Part shown: piece by piece, positions 1 through 12,071 of the stretch
Position numbering within the stretch: position 1 is the stretch's first letter
How the letters are laid out: every line of letters begins with the position of its first letter
Source: Conus ventricosus
Lineage: Eukaryota; Mollusca; Gastropoda; Neogastropoda; Conidae
Assembly: GCA_018398815.1 (NCBI GenBank)
Contig: CM031628.1
Coordinates: 8,876,972-8,940,971, forward strand
DNA: 64,000 bases
Direction of reading: 5' to 3'
The notes under the pieces: generated by a model
What the model was told of the DNA's origin: nothing
The model's input: the letters and a program-made list of their open reading frames with translations, nothing else
The model's database searches: none
Program-made: the position numbers and the translations under genes

Positions 1-1730
1 TTTTCCCCAATTTTTTTTCCAAAAAATTAAAAATAAAAATTAAAACTTTACTTGGATGCCCCTGGGAAAAGGGTTGAATGGGGAAAAGAAAATTTTTGTC
101 CTTTTTTTTTTAAAACCCTTTCCGAATTTGTGGTTTCCCGGGTTTGCATCCCTTTGCCAAAAAAAAATTTAAAGATTTCCCCCAATTTTTAAAACCACAT
201 AAATTGATCCTTATTTTGGTTGCCCCTTGGGAATTTTTTGGTTTAAAAAACTTGAAAACCCCCCAACATTTCTTAAAAACCCCAAAACCCCTAATTTTCC
301 TTCCAAAACCCAAAGGGAAAATTGTTTTTTGCTTCCCCTTTCTTTTTTTGGAAACAACTGTTAAAACCCATTTATATAAAAAAAAAGTTTTTTTTAAGAC
401 ACTGTGTTTGCCCCCGGCAAAAGGTTTGCGACGGCTAGGGGAAAACCTTGTTGCGGTTTAAGGGGGCCCTTTTCCCCACGGGAAATTTAGAGAATCAAAG
501 GACCGGGTTTAATTGGAGAAAAAATCAAAATTTTTAAGAAAAAAAAAAGTTTTTTTCCTTCCGGAGGGAAAAATGTTGTGAGTTTTGGGGGAAAAAACCC
601 CACTACTTACGGGGTTTAAACCGTGGACCAGAAGGAATTCCACGCTGTTTTTCAAAAAGATGATTTCTTTTTATTTCATCCCAAACCCTGAACTACAACA
701 AAACAGGAAGATAAATCAAAAACCGATTAAAAAATAGACGTTTTCCCAAAGCCATTTTACAAATAAAAAGGGCAGAAATTTATCTGCCTTTTTTGGGTGG
801 GGCAGTTCGAAATTTTGTGTTATTAAAAAAGGGTTAAGAGAAGGGCGTATTTGCCCACAGCCCACTACAGCAAAGAAAAATCTGGGGGTTACAGGGGGGA
901 AGAAATGAAATGAAAAAGGAAAACTAAACTTATACGGGGGCCCCCCCCAAAAAACCGCCCATATTTAAAAGGCTAATAATTTCTACCGTTTGCATGAGCG
1001 AAACATCCCCCCGGGGATAAAGCCCTGTTGATGGGGGGAGGCCGTTCCATTCGGAGGTAGTATTTTAAAAAAATGGGGGTATCGGATGGTAAAGGGTTTT
1101 TTCCCAAGAATATTGGAGTTTTTCTTATAAACATTTTTTTAAACCTACATCTTTTTAGTACAGCCTTTTTAATTTTTTTAAGGGAAAAAATGCTTTTCTC
1201 TCTCCAGATAAAACCATTTTCCAAAGTTACAAATTGTTTAGGGGCCCTTAAATTAGTCAGGCTGCACTCTATATTAAGAAATTTTTTGTTAAAGAACAAT
1301 AAAGAATTGTTCAATTTATGAAACTTATTATTTATTTTTTTGTATTAACTTGAAATTTTTTGTTCATATAAAAATTTAAGAATAGTCCCCCATTGTGAAA
1401 ATTAAATTTTTTTGGGCCCTTTTTTCTTTAAAGGGCAAAAAGTAACTCCCTTTTCCCTTTTTTGCCTTCCTTTCGGTGACCTACCACCTAACATGGCAAA
1501 AGGAAAAAAACTTAAAAATTTCTTTGTGTCCCCTTTAAAAAATGTTTAAATTTTGGGTTTTTAGTTGGGAAAACTCCAAAAAGAATCATTTAAAAAATTT
1601 TAACGGTTTAAAATTTCTTTTTTTCTGAAAATTTAAATTTTAATTTTGAGTTGAGAAAAAATAAAGAAGACATGCGAGTTTAGAACATACAGAAGACATT
1701 TGAGTTGAAAAACAAAAAAGAAAAAAAAAA
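1..1730. other. No gene seen; homopolymer-distorted sequence
   Basis: A/T-rich sequence in which most bases fall in runs of two to nine identical letters. No open frame resembles a protein and no repeat family is recognisable. The texture looks like an unpolished long-read consensus, so absence of genes here is weak evidence. Confidence 0.6.
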
Positions 1731-1734
1731 GAAA

Positions 1735-2665
1735 CACCCAAGGTGCTGGGGGGGACCCAGAGAAGCCCCTGTTTTTCGCCTTCCCCTTTTGAGCCCGTCC
1801 GTACCACCCTTGGAGGGCCCGCGCTGTGTTACGATGGGGACAAAGGCCCCCACAAAGGGGCCCCCCATTAAGTATCAAGGGACAAAACTGCTCCAACAGA
1901 GGGAAAATTAGACTTTCAGGGTGCAGCTATAACAGCCTTAAAAAGCATCCCCCCTGGGTTTTACCGCCCGTATTTTATGACTGCAAAACCCCCGGCGAAG
2001 GAACCCCCACCCCCCCGCTGCCAGCACACCCCAACCCCCAACCCCGCCCGCCCCCCGGGCAGACAAGACCGTCCACTCCAGACCAGCCAACTTTTTGCCA
2101 TACGGGCTTATTGGCCCCCAAGAGAGAATCCCAAATTGTGTCTTTTCCCCCTGTCCAAAAGGACTTTCCCCGTGGCGGGGTCCCTTTTCCCCACCCTCAC
2201 TGGACCTTTTTCCAGGGTCAGCCCAGTTTAAAGGGAAAGAAGAAAAAAAAAAACCCCCAAAGGGGGCTGGGGAGGACCCCGAGAAGCACTTTCTTCGCCT
2301 GCCCTTTTTGAGCCTTCCTGTACCACCCTTGGAGGCCTGCGCTGTGTTGACGATGGGGACCCGGCACGCACAGGGGCACTCCATTAAGATATCAAAAGGG
2401 GCATAACTGGGTCCTGAACAGAGGTAAAAAATTTGACTACAGGATGCATCATAAAAGCCCTTTAAAATGCACCCCATGGGTTACCACCCGTATTTCATGG
2501 TCAAAGCCCCCCCGGGGAAGAACCCCCCCCACTGCCCAGCACCCCCACAACCCCAAACCCGCCCTGCCCCCCGGACAGACGAAAACAGTGCCACTCCAAC
2601 CCCCGCCCAAACTTTTGCCCTACGGCTTTTGTGCCCCCAAGAGAAATCCAAGTTGTAAAGGGAAA
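1735..2665. repeat. Two-copy tandem duplication, period about 519 bp
   Basis: Two diverged copies follow each other (about 1735-2150 and 2255-2665). Shared landmarks include ACCACCCTTGGAGG at 1803 and 2322, then the same order of segments up to a CCCCCAAGAGA motif. Many indels and C-run length changes separate the copies. The open frames across it are proline-rich shadows without family resemblance. Confidence 0.75.
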
Positions 2666-2884
2666 ACAGTTCAATAAACGTATCACTTTTTCCCTTGGGG
2701 CTTTTATTTGGGGGGAGGGATAATAACAAATTTTACTTCAGAAAAAAATATTTTTGTTTTATAATTTTTGTTCCATTTACATACAGACATACACCCGACA
2801 GACACCAAAAATGAATCCAGTATTCCCCCCCCCCCCCCCCCCAAAATTTATTTGGGGGGATATTTTTCCCAAACGACAACATTT

Positions 2885-3300
2885 CACGGGGGAAGCAAGT
2901 AAAACCTTTAGGGAGACTTTTCCGAACAATCATTTTACGGCACTTTTCAGAAAAATCCAGTAAGGGGCGGGTTTCATGTTCCGGGTGAAATAAAAAATTT
3001 GACTTTCAGGGCCCAAACATGTCCCGGTCACTTTTTTAGAAAAAATCACGTATGACGGCTTACATGATACGATTTAATTTAAAAAGTAGACTTCAGAAAA
3101 AATCCCGTAATGGCACTTTTCAGAAAAAATCCCGTTTTGCGGGTTTCATGATTTCGATAAATAAATTTGAGACTTTCAGAACAATTTATTTTATGGGCCT
3201 TTTTAGAACAATTTACGTAAGACGGTTACATGTTACGATGAAAAAAAGTAGACCCTTTTAAACAATCATGTAGGTCAAATTTTTAGAACAACACGTATGA
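2885..3300. repeat. Degenerate tandem repeat with TTTCAGAAAAAATC-like motif
   Basis: Variants of a block meaning roughly 'CTTTTCAGAAAAAATC, CGTAA, GGTTTCATGATACGAT' recur about every 60-95 bases. Copies are eroded by indels. A 20-base poly-C run lies just upstream (2825-2844). Confidence 0.6.
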
Positions 3301-4145
3301 CCACGTCGTCCGGGGCCCACTCACCCGGGAGACGTGCACTGCTGTCGAGCACTTCGGTGGTGTTCATTTGGGGTCTGGGTTAGTCCAACATACCCAGGGC
3401 CCCCACCTACTAAGCCCCCTCCGACGACCTCAATTGTTCAGGGGGTGGGGCCCGGGGGGAAAGAGCCTCCCTTGAAAGGCACTACCACGTCCCTTCAACG
3501 ACAGCCCCCAAAGAATCTTTCCATACCGGTGAAACCCCCACGGAACCAAGCAGACAAGGACAGGTAATTTGGGTTGAAAATTTTGACAGCAGGGGATGAC
3601 GGGGCCCCAGTCTGAGACAAATTTTTATCGGATTTTTGCGGGTGAGGAGATAAAGTCATGTTTAAGGGTTTTTCATTTAAGTTGGGACTGCGTTTAAAAA
3701 GGGGGGTAGTCTACTTTTTCTTTCCCCAATATACCCCCGGGGGCAACCTGACCCCAGGGGATACAGACAACTGCAGTGTTGGTTTAGGAAAATTTTTAAA
3801 CAACATTTTGAGGCGGGCTTTCCATTGGATGAAACTCGACTGTGTGGTCCCCGGGCCCCCCCAACTGAACCCCCCGCAAAAAACCCCAAAATCTGGGTAG
3901 GGGTCGGTCGGTGCAGAAAAATCCAATTTAAAAAAAAAACTGACGGGGTTTTAACCCAAACCCCCACCCGGGGGGACCTCGCCCCCAACCACTTTGCCAA
4001 AGGCGGTGGCCCAAAGCCATGTTTTTCCCATAAAAAAAATTTTTTCCAGTTTCCCCGGTTTTCAACGAGAGGGTTGTTTTTGGATTCCTTCCCCACCCCC
4101 CCGAAAATACCTTTTTTGTTGGTTTGGGTTTTTGTTTGGGTGGGC
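3301..4145. other. No recognisable gene
   Basis: G/C- and run-rich sequence between two repeat arrays. Several frames of 70-200 codons are open on both strands, but they are low complexity and match no family I recognise. Confidence 0.5.
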
Positions 4146-4149
4146 AGTT

Positions 4150-7100
4150 TTTAAGTGGGGCGATGTGGTGGACAGATGTTTGGGTGATAGATGTTTGGGT
4201 TTGACAAGATGTTTTTTTGGGTGGACATGCTATTTGGGTGGGCAGATTTTTTGGGGGGGACCTTTTTTTTTTGGGGGGGGCGACGATGTTTTGGGGGGGC
4301 AGACGATATTTGGGTGGACAGATTTTGGGGGGGATGTTAGGGGGGAAGAGTTTGGGGGGACATGTTTGGGGGGGACAGAAAAGTTTTGGGTTTGGGCATG
4401 TTAGGGTGGGCAGAGTTTGGGGGTTTGGGCCCGATGTTTTTTTTGGGGGGGTTTTTAGGGGGGACAGATTTTGGTTTGGGCATGTTTTGGGGGGACAGAT
4501 TTTGGGGGGACAGTTAGGGTGGACAGATGTTTGGGTGGGCAATGTTTGGGGGGATGGGTTGGGGGGACAGATTTTGGCGGGGGGGACTTTTTAGGGGGGA
4601 CATTTTAGGGGGAAGATGTTTTTTGGGGGGACAGATGTGGTGGACGTGTTTGGGTAGCTGGAAAGTTTGGGTGGGCCCAAAGTATGGACAGATGGTTTGG
4701 GTGGATAGTTTTTTGGGGGGACAGATGTTTGGGTGGAAAATGTTTGGGGGGGACAGATGTTTGGATGGACAATGTTTGGGTGGACAATGTGGTGGACAGA
4801 TGTTAGGGTGGATGTTTTTTGGGTGGGGCAGAATTTTGGGGGAAGATGTTTGGGTGCAGGTGTTTGGTGGACAGATGTGGCAGATGTTTGGGGGACAGAT
4901 GTGGGGGACAGATATTTGGGGTGGACAGATGTTTGGGTGTACATTGTTAGGGTGGCCCGTTTTGGGGAACAGATTTGGGCAGGGGTTTGGGGGACAGATG
5001 TTGGTGGACAATGTGGTGGGCATGTTTTGGGTGGACAGTTTTAGGGTGGACAGATTTTAGGGTGGACAGATGTTGGGTGGACAGATGTGGACAGATGTTT
5101 TGGGTTGGGCAATTGGACCCGATGGTTTTGGGGGACCCGATGTTTTTGGGGGGGACAGATGTGGTGGACAGATTTTGGGTGGACAAGTGGGAGAAAAGTT
5201 GTTTGGGTGGACCGATGTGGTGGACAGAAGTGGGGGACAGTTTTTTGGGTGGACAGATGTTTGGGGGGGGGGGAAATTTTTTGGGTGGACCCGTTGTTTG
5301 GGTGGGCAGATTTGGGACAGATGTTAAAGGGGGGCAGATGTGGGGGACCCGTTTTTTTGGGGGGGACAGATGTGGGGACAGTTGTTTTGGGTGGACCCAA
5401 AGTTAGGGGGGACATTGTTTGGGGGGGACAGATGTGGGTTTACAGTTGTTTGGGGGGAAAATGTGGTACAGTTGTTTGGGGGGCCCGATGTTAGGGTGGA
5501 CAGTTGTTTGGGTGGGCAGATTTTGGGGTTGGACAGGTTGTTTGGGGGGGCAAAGTGGGGGACATTTTTGGGTTGGGCCCTTTTTTGGGTGGGGCAGATG
5601 TTTGGGGACAGATTTTGGTGGACAGATGTGGGCTTTTTTGGGTGGACAGATGTTTGGGTGGAAAAGATGTGGGCATTTTTTGGGTTTTTTGGGGGGACAG
5701 ATGTTTGGACAGAAAGTTAGGGGGGCAGGGGTGGGGGACGATGTTAGGGTGGGCAGATTGGGTGGGCATTGTTTGGGTGGACAAATTTTGGGGGGACAGT
5801 TTTTTGGGTGGACAGTTGTTTGGGTGGACAGTTGTTTGGGTGGACAGATTTGGTGGGCATTTTTGGGTGGGCAGATGTGGGGACGTTCTTTTGGGGGGAC
5901 AGTGTTTGGGTGGACAGTTTTTTTTGGGGGGATAGTTTTTTTGGGGGACAGTGTTTTGGGGGGACAGATGTTTGGGTGGGGAAATTGTTTTGGGGGGGAA
6001 AGTTTTTGGGTGGACAAAATGTGGGGACAGTTGTTTGGGTGGACCGTTATTCGGGTAGCCCGATGTTTGGGTGGACAGATGTTTGGGTGGACAAATTGTT
6101 TGGGTTTTACAGTTGTTTTGGGGACAGATGGGTGGACTTGTTTGGGGGGACAGTTATTTGGGAGACAGATGTTTTGGGGGGGGAAAAGAATTTGGGGGAC
6201 GTTGTTTGGGTACAGATTGGGACAGTTGGGTTTGGGGTAGACAGATTTTGGGGGGCAGATGTGGGGGGACAGTTTTTTGGGTGGGCAGATGTTTGGGGGG
6301 ACAGATGTGGGGACCGTTTTTGGGGGGACAATGTTAGGGTGGACAGTTTTTGGGGGGACAGTTTTTTGGGGGGACAGAGTTTGGGGGAAAATTTTGGTTT
6401 GGTGGGCGATTTTGGGTGGACAAGTTTGGGTGGGCAGAAAGTGGTGGGCAGATGTTTTTGGGGGGACAATTTGGGTTTTTTGGGGGGACAAAGTTTTGGG
6501 GGACAGATGTTGGGGGGGGTGGACAGATTTGGGGGCAGTTTTTTTGGGTGGCCCGTTGTTTGGGTGGACAGATTTTGGGTGGGAATTTTTTGGGGGGACA
6601 GATTTGGGGGGACAGTGTTTGGGGGGGCAGATGTTTGGGACAGTTTTTTTGGGTGGAAAAGTTTTTTTTTGTGGACAGGGGGTTTGTTTGGCCGGGGGGG
6701 ACAATGTTTTGGGGGCCCGTTGTTTGGGTGGACATTGTTTTTGGGGGGACAGGTTTTTAAGGGGGGACATGGGTGGACAGTTTTTAGGGGGACAGATTTT
6801 GGGGGGACAGTTTTTGGGGGGGGACGGGTTTTTTTTGGTGGGCAAGGGAATTTTTTTTGGGGGAGGGGCAGTTTTTTGGGGGAAGTTTTTTTGGGGGACA
6901 GATGTTAAGGGGGGGACAAATTTTTTTGGGGGGGTGACAGTTTTTTTTGGGGGGAAAAGATGTTTGGGGGAGAGTTGGGGGTTTTTTGGGGGTTGGGGCA
7001 ATTTTGGTGGACCCGTTTTTTGGGGGGACAATTTTTTGGGGGGGACAGATTTTGGGTGGAAATTGTTTGGGGGGGACAGATGTTTGGGGGGGGCAGATGT

Positions 7101-8890
7101 TAGGGTGGCAGATGTGGGGGACAGATGTTTGGGTGGACAATTGTTTTTGGGTGGACAGTTTTGGGGGACAGTGTTTAGGGGGGCAGATTGGGGGACAGAT
7201 GTTTGGGTACAGTTTTTTGGGTGGACAGGGTTTTGGGGTGGGCAGATGTTTTGGGTGGACAGTTGTTTGGGTGGACAATTTTTTGGGGCAGGTTGGGGGG
7301 TTTTGGGGTTTGGGGGGCATTGTTTGGGTAGACAGAGTTTTTGGGGGGAAGATGGGGGGGACAGTTTTTTGGGGGACAGTTGTTTGGGGGGACCCGTTTT
7401 TGGGTGGCCCGTTGTTGGGTTTGGGCAGATGTAGTGGACAGTTGTTTGGGTGGACAGATGTTTTGGGGGACAGGGTGTGGTGGGCAGATTTTGGGTGGAC
7501 AATGTTTTGGGGGGGAAAAGATGTGGGGGACAGTGTTTGGGTGGACAGATGTGGTTTGGGCAGATTTTGGGGAAAAGTTGTTTGGGGGGACAGTTGTTTT
7601 TAGTGGACAGATGTGGACCCGATGTTTGGGGGAGAGTTGTTTTGGGTGGACAGTTTTTGGGGGGACAGATGTTTGGGTGGACAGATGGGACATTTTTTTG
7701 GTGGACAAGGGGGGGTTTTTTGGGGGACAGTTTTTGGGTGGACAGATGTGGTTGGGCCCGTTGTTTGGGGTGGAAAAGGTGTGGGGGGGAAAATTGTTTG
7801 GGGGGGGGACAAAGTTTGGGGGGACAGATGTGGTGGCCCTTTTTTGGGGGGGGACAGATGTTTGGGGGGGACCCGTTGTTTGGGGGGACAGATGTTGGGG
7901 GACAATGTGGAATTTGTTTGGGGGGGGCAGATTTTTTGGGGGGACGGGTTTTTTGGGTGGGCAAAAATTTGGGGGGAAAGAAAGTTTGGGTGGACAGTTT
8001 TGGACAAAGTGGTGGGCATTGTTTGGGGGGCAGTTTTTGGGGGGACAGATTTAGGGTGGAGAGTTGTTTTGGGGGGACAGTTGGGACGATTTTTGGGTGG
8101 AACAGTTGTTTGGGGGGACATTTTTGGGTGGACAGTTTGTTTTGGGACAGTTTTTTTTTTTGGTGACAATGTGGGGGACAAAAATTGTTTGGGGGGACAG
8201 ATGTGGTGGACAGTTGTTTGGGGGGACAGATTTTGGTGGGCAGAAAGTTTGGGTGGGGCAATTTTTGGGGGGACAGTTTTTGGACAGATGTTTGGGGGTT
8301 TGGGCAGTTGTTTGGGGGTTTAGATGTAATGGCAGATTTGGGGGGACAGATGTTTGGGTGGACAGATTGGGGGTTTGGGGGGACAGTTGTTTGGGTGGTC
8401 AGTTTGGGCCCGATGTGGACAGGGTGTTTGGGGGGACCGTTTTGGGTGGCAGATTTGGGGGGACAAGGATGTTTGTGTGGGCAGTGTTTGGGTGGACATT
8501 TTTGGGTGGCAGTTTTTTGGGTTTTTTCAGTTGGTGGGCAGTTGTTTGGGGGGACAGTTTTTTTGGGGGGACGGGTGGGTGGACAGATGTTAAAAGGGGG
8601 CTGGGTTTTGGGTGGGCAGTGTGGTGGGCAGATGTTTTTGGGTGGACAGATTTTGGGTGGACAGAGGGTTTTGGGGAAACAATGTTTGGGAAAACTTTTG
8701 GGGGACAGATTTTTTGGGGGGCCCGGGTGTTTTTAGAAAACAGTGGTGGACAGATGTTAGGGGGACAGATGTGGTTCCCGTGTTTTGGGGGGACATAAGA
8801 AAGGGGAGGGCCAGATTTAGGGGGGACAATTTTGGGGGGACAGTTTGGGTGGCCCGTGTTTGAGTAGACAATGTTTGGGTGGACAGATTT
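4150..8890. repeat. 4.7 kb G-rich minisatellite, core TTTGGGTGGACAGATG
   Basis: About 300 irregular units of 13-17 bases built around TTTGGG(T/G)GGACAG, with variants such as GTGGTGGACAGAT and TTAGGGTGGACAG. The plus strand is almost free of long C runs and dense in GGG/GGGG tracts, so it has strong G-quadruplex potential. Period jitter is mostly gain or loss of single G or T, as expected for slippage or homopolymer miscalls. Very long open frames run across it on both strands (including 952 codons on the minus strand, Pro/Lys/Cys-rich). They are a by-product of stop-poor repeat units, not genes. Confidence 0.9.
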
Positions 8891-9165
8891 TTTGGGGGGC
8901 AAAAATGGGCGTTTGGCGTGGTGCACTAAGTGCTGGGGTTTAGATGAAAGGCCAAAATTTGTAGGGTTTTTGGGGGGGCCGCCCGATGGGGCAATCCCAC
9001 TTTTCCACCGGGACACACAGGAGGTTTGAAAATTTTAATTCCTTCAGGCATTTATCTGCGGGAGCTTTCCGCCCCCCCGGCTCCTAAATTTTGTTAATTT
9101 TTCAATGGGCTCATTACTACTCGCACACAAACACCACAAAATTTCCCCAAAAAAGGGGGGTTCTT
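8891..9165. other. Unassigned spacer between minisatellite and LINE
   Basis: Non-repetitive, run-distorted sequence. It may be the upstream part of the decayed LINE that follows, but no reverse-transcriptase motif can be read here. Confidence 0.4.
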
Positions 9166-9169
9166 TTTG

Positions 9170-9800
9170 CCCTGCTCCTTAAGGTTTACCCCAGTTTCGA
9201 TGTCCTCTCCACGGCAAATTTTATGGGGAATGTCGTTGGACAGACCCTGGTGGCACCCTCCCCGGGAAAGGGGAGCTCACTCACGGGCTACCGACAAAGC
9301 AATTATTGTCGTCAGTAGGTGGTTTTTCCATGTAACTGTTGGGGTCCGACAGGGCTGTCCCGCTGTCCCCGGGCCCCTTTCAACCTGTTCTTGGACTTTT
9401 TTTGGGGAAACCCCCGAAAAAATTTCAACGCTACCATCTTTAAATGGGGGCAGGCCCCTAATTAAAGCAATTTTGTTGCTCCCCGATGACACAGATGGGA
9501 CTCCAGAAACCCAAAGACGAACTCCAAGACCCGACCAGCTGACCGGGCCCGGGGCATGTGGGACGGAAATCAGCGCAGGGAAAAGAGCAAGGCGATGGGG
9601 AAAAGCAGCAACGGAAAACCAGACCGTGAAATCACAATTTAACGGGGGCCAAAAACCTTTGGGAAAAGGGGGGAACCCTTTACATACCCCAGCTCCCCAT
9701 TATGCAAAACGGGGCTGTTCAACCGAAAACAAAGGGCAGATTATCTTGCCCCACAGCTACGGCAAAAACTCACGAAAAAAAATTATGTACGGAGGGGGTT
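9170..9800 (+). pseudogene. Decayed LINE reverse transcriptase fragment
   Basis: Parts of a non-LTR retrotransposon reverse transcriptase can be read in shifting plus-strand frames. In order they are: a VTVGVRQGCP block near 9336-9365, an N-G-x-R-P-L-type block near 9440-9460 just before the expected catalytic ADD motif (here degraded to a DDTDG-like stretch), an EISAGK block near 9570, and a region resembling the 'KYLG...GCST...I' segment near 9675-9760. This order is typical of RTE/CR1-type RT palm domains. At least five frame changes occur, most next to homopolymer runs, so true decay and consensus error cannot be separated. Clade assignment is uncertain. Confidence 0.65.
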
Positions 9801-9869
9801 TTTTTAAATAAGGGGGAAAAAATTGGCAGGTTTTCTTGGGCCCATATGGGAGGATAATTTCACTACTAG

Positions 9870-9894
9870 CCCCCCCCCCCCCCCCCCCCCCCCC
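9870..9894. repeat. Poly-C tract (25 C)
   Basis: Uninterrupted run of 25 C. It also roughly marks the point where sequence texture changes from run-distorted (left) to normal (right). Confidence 0.9.
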
Positions 9895-10009
9895 ATAAAG
9901 ACATTTTGTTGCAAAGTGAATATTAGAATTTTTTGTGTTTAATGCTCGCTGCAATGTTATCATAGCATTCGATCAGTCATGCTGCACGAGGAAACGCGCA
10001 CGCACGCGT

Positions 10010-10185
10010 AACTAAAAATGCTACAGTTGTACAATATGCCGATGATCTGTGTATGTGGATAAATACTAGTATGAGAAAAAGCACACCCAAAAGAGCAATA
10101 AATTACCACAGAAAACTTTATCAGGCAGAGCTTGATAACCTTAGCAAATACTTGTTTATAAATGGTCTAAAGCTTTCCATAGATG
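10010..10185 (+). pseudogene. LINE reverse transcriptase fragment with YADD motif
   Basis: An open plus-strand stretch reads VVQYADDLCMW, the catalytic YADD box of reverse transcriptase, followed by about 40 residues including QAELDNLSKYLFINGLKLS. That matches the helix after YADD in jockey-like non-LTR elements. Both sides are missing: upstream sequence is not RT-like, and downstream it runs straight into a (TG)n tract at 10184. It is a short relic, probably of a different clade from the fragment at 9.2-9.8 kb because the region after the motif differs. Confidence 0.7.
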
Positions 10186-10212
10186 TGTGTGTGTGTGTGT
10201 GTGTGTGTGTGT
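10184..10212. repeat. (TG)n microsatellite
   Basis: Perfect TG dinucleotide run that interrupts the RT relic. Confidence 0.95.
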
Positions 10213-10580
10213 TCGACACACGCCCACAAGCGCTTATTACGAGGTGAGGTAACAAAGGTTCTCGAAGCAGCCTCAGTCCCACCCGGCCCAACACCCCTAC
10301 CCCACCTCTTTATCTCCCCGTCCACCCTTTTCAAACGAAATAGGGGTGGTGCGGTAGGCTAATTTCTTTCCAGGACCTTTCAAAAATCGCCATGGATATT
10401 ATTTACCTCACATATGCAGTGCGAATGACACTCTGATATTTACAAGATCAAGACGTGCGTGACAAGACAGAAAGGACAGCGCGCACATGTTGTCTCACTG
10501 AAGCATTGCCTCCGTCCTACGGTGAAGCGCGTCTGTTTCCCTGTCTTTGTGAGAGATCCCGAGTCCACCGTTTCGTGGGT

Positions 10581-10608
10581 GTGGGTGTGTGTGTCAGTGT
10601 GTTTGTGC

Positions 10609-10659
<51 letters not shown>

Positions 10660-10690
10660 CGTTCGTGCGTGTGTGTGCGTGCGTGTGGTG
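10581..10690. repeat. Compound (TG)n / (GCGT)n microsatellite
   Basis: TG repeats with interspersed TGCG tetramers over about 110 bases. Confidence 0.95.
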
Positions 10691-11284
10691 TTGTATTCTA
10701 AACCACCTTTGAGGTCTGAACTTCATTGAACTCCTGACCAATTGTCCCAGACTGCCATACGACGGCGGCAAACAGCCCCCAAACAAAGCTGGCCCTCCTC
10801 ACGTTGTTTCATGTTGCCACATCAGAACCACCACTGTTGTTATTACAGCGTCTGTGTTTGGTACGTCTGCATGCATGCACGGTGCGAGTGAGTGTGCCAG
10901 TGGTAAGCTGCGGTAAAAAGCTCGGACACAAAACAGGAGAGTGACGGCGGAATTCCCTGCTGGTCACAAGAATGGGGACAGAATTTGGCGAAGTAAACCA
11001 CTCAAACTGTAAGAAATTTATCCCAACATGGGAAAAAAAAGCAAGAGAAGAAAATCTTAAATGGGGCAGGGAACAGTCAACGGTAATTAAAGAACAAGAA
11101 GGGGATGTGTCCCTGTTTGTTCTGTGCACTCTCTCTCTCTCTTGTCATTTCTGCTAGGTATTGTGTGTCGTAAGCATTATTGGTTTGGAGTTGTGGCCGT
11201 ATATTCATTTCATCAATGGAGCAACAGTTACCCTACTTTTTCTTTAAAAGGAAAGATAAAAAGGAAAACAAAAAAAAAAAAAAA

Positions 11285-11285
<1 letters not shown>

Positions 11286-11317
<32 letters not shown>
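11286..11317. repeat. Poly-G tract (32 G)
   Basis: Uninterrupted run of 32 G following an A-rich stretch. Another A/T homopolymer-rich segment follows at 11357-11450. Confidence 0.9.
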
Positions 11318-11318
<1 letters not shown>

Positions 11319-11530
11319 ACAGTGACTTTTATACATGAGCAATTTTACCAACAAATTTTTTTTTTTTTTAAAGGAAAGAAAAAAGGAAAAAGCAGGAAAA
11401 AAAAACAAAAACAAAAAAACAGACAGACAAACAAAAAAAACGGACTTTGAAACAAAACCCATTCAATTCAGTTTCCAGTTCAACTTCTCCCCGTGTCAGT
11501 TCCCCCCTAATCTTTGATTCAAACATCAAT

Positions 11531-11633
11531 CTTAAATAAATGTTAGCGAACCGCCCAGAGAACGTGGACAAACGAGTCACGAGACAAAACTCTTTGTCCA
11601 CGTTCTCTGGCGGTTCGCTAACATTTATTTAAG
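11531..11633. repeat. Near-perfect palindrome (foldback) with ~42 bp arms
   Basis: The arm starting CTTAAATAAATGTTAGCG at 11531 is repeated in inverted orientation ending CGCTAACATTTATTTAAG at 11633. There is one extra C in the left arm and a central spacer of about 20 bases. The inner arm contains AACGTGGACAAACGAGTCAC, closely related to the arms of the larger foldback element at 57622-57968. It is therefore probably a centre-deleted member of the same family. Confidence 0.85.
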
Positions 11634-11767
11634 ATTTGTTTAGATTTCCGCCTGCAGTCGTCTGGCTTTGCAAACATCAATGTTAAATTTAGAGGTTGGA
11701 GGTTAAAACGGAAGGTTTTCTTCATTTTTTTTTTTCAAACTTATGTTCAGTCAGTCTCACCACCCCA

Positions 11768-11794
11768 CCCCCCCCCCCCCCCCCCCCCCCCCCC
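11768..11794. repeat. Poly-C tract (27 C)
   Basis: Uninterrupted C run in an otherwise unremarkable spacer. Confidence 0.9.
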
Positions 11795-11907
11795 ACCTTT
11801 CCCCCCAGGATTTTAGGAAAGCTAGGGTCGCCACCTCTTGAGTGTGTCCTTTCAAATCATGGCTCGCCGTGCTGATTGCGTCTACACCCGTGAAACGACT
11901 CTTATAG

Positions 11908-11980
11908 CAACTGCTCGATCAATTCACACTGCAACTGCTCGATCAATTCACACTGCAACTGCTCGATCAGATTCACACTG
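11908..11980. repeat. 24 bp tandem repeat, 3 copies
   Basis: Three consecutive copies of a unit beginning CAACTGCTCGATCA and ending CACACTG. Confidence 0.9.
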
Positions 11981-12071
11981 CTTATGACTGAAGTTCGTGT
12001 GGTTGTCTCAGGTTTTTCAAACTGGTTTTAGTTTCGTTTTCAGTGTTGGCAGACTATTTACAGTATTAGTA

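Noticed and set aside
5403..8261. A 952-codon minus-strand open frame rich in Pro, Lys and Cys, plus long Gly/Trp-rich frames on the plus strand
   Set aside because: They lie wholly within the 13-17 bp G-rich minisatellite. Open frames arise because the unit lacks stops in those frames, and several overlapping frames on both strands are open at once.
4150..8890. Telomeric or interstitial telomere repeat
   Set aside because: TTAGGG occurs only as an occasional variant of TTTGGG within a longer unit. There is no (TTAGGG)n run.
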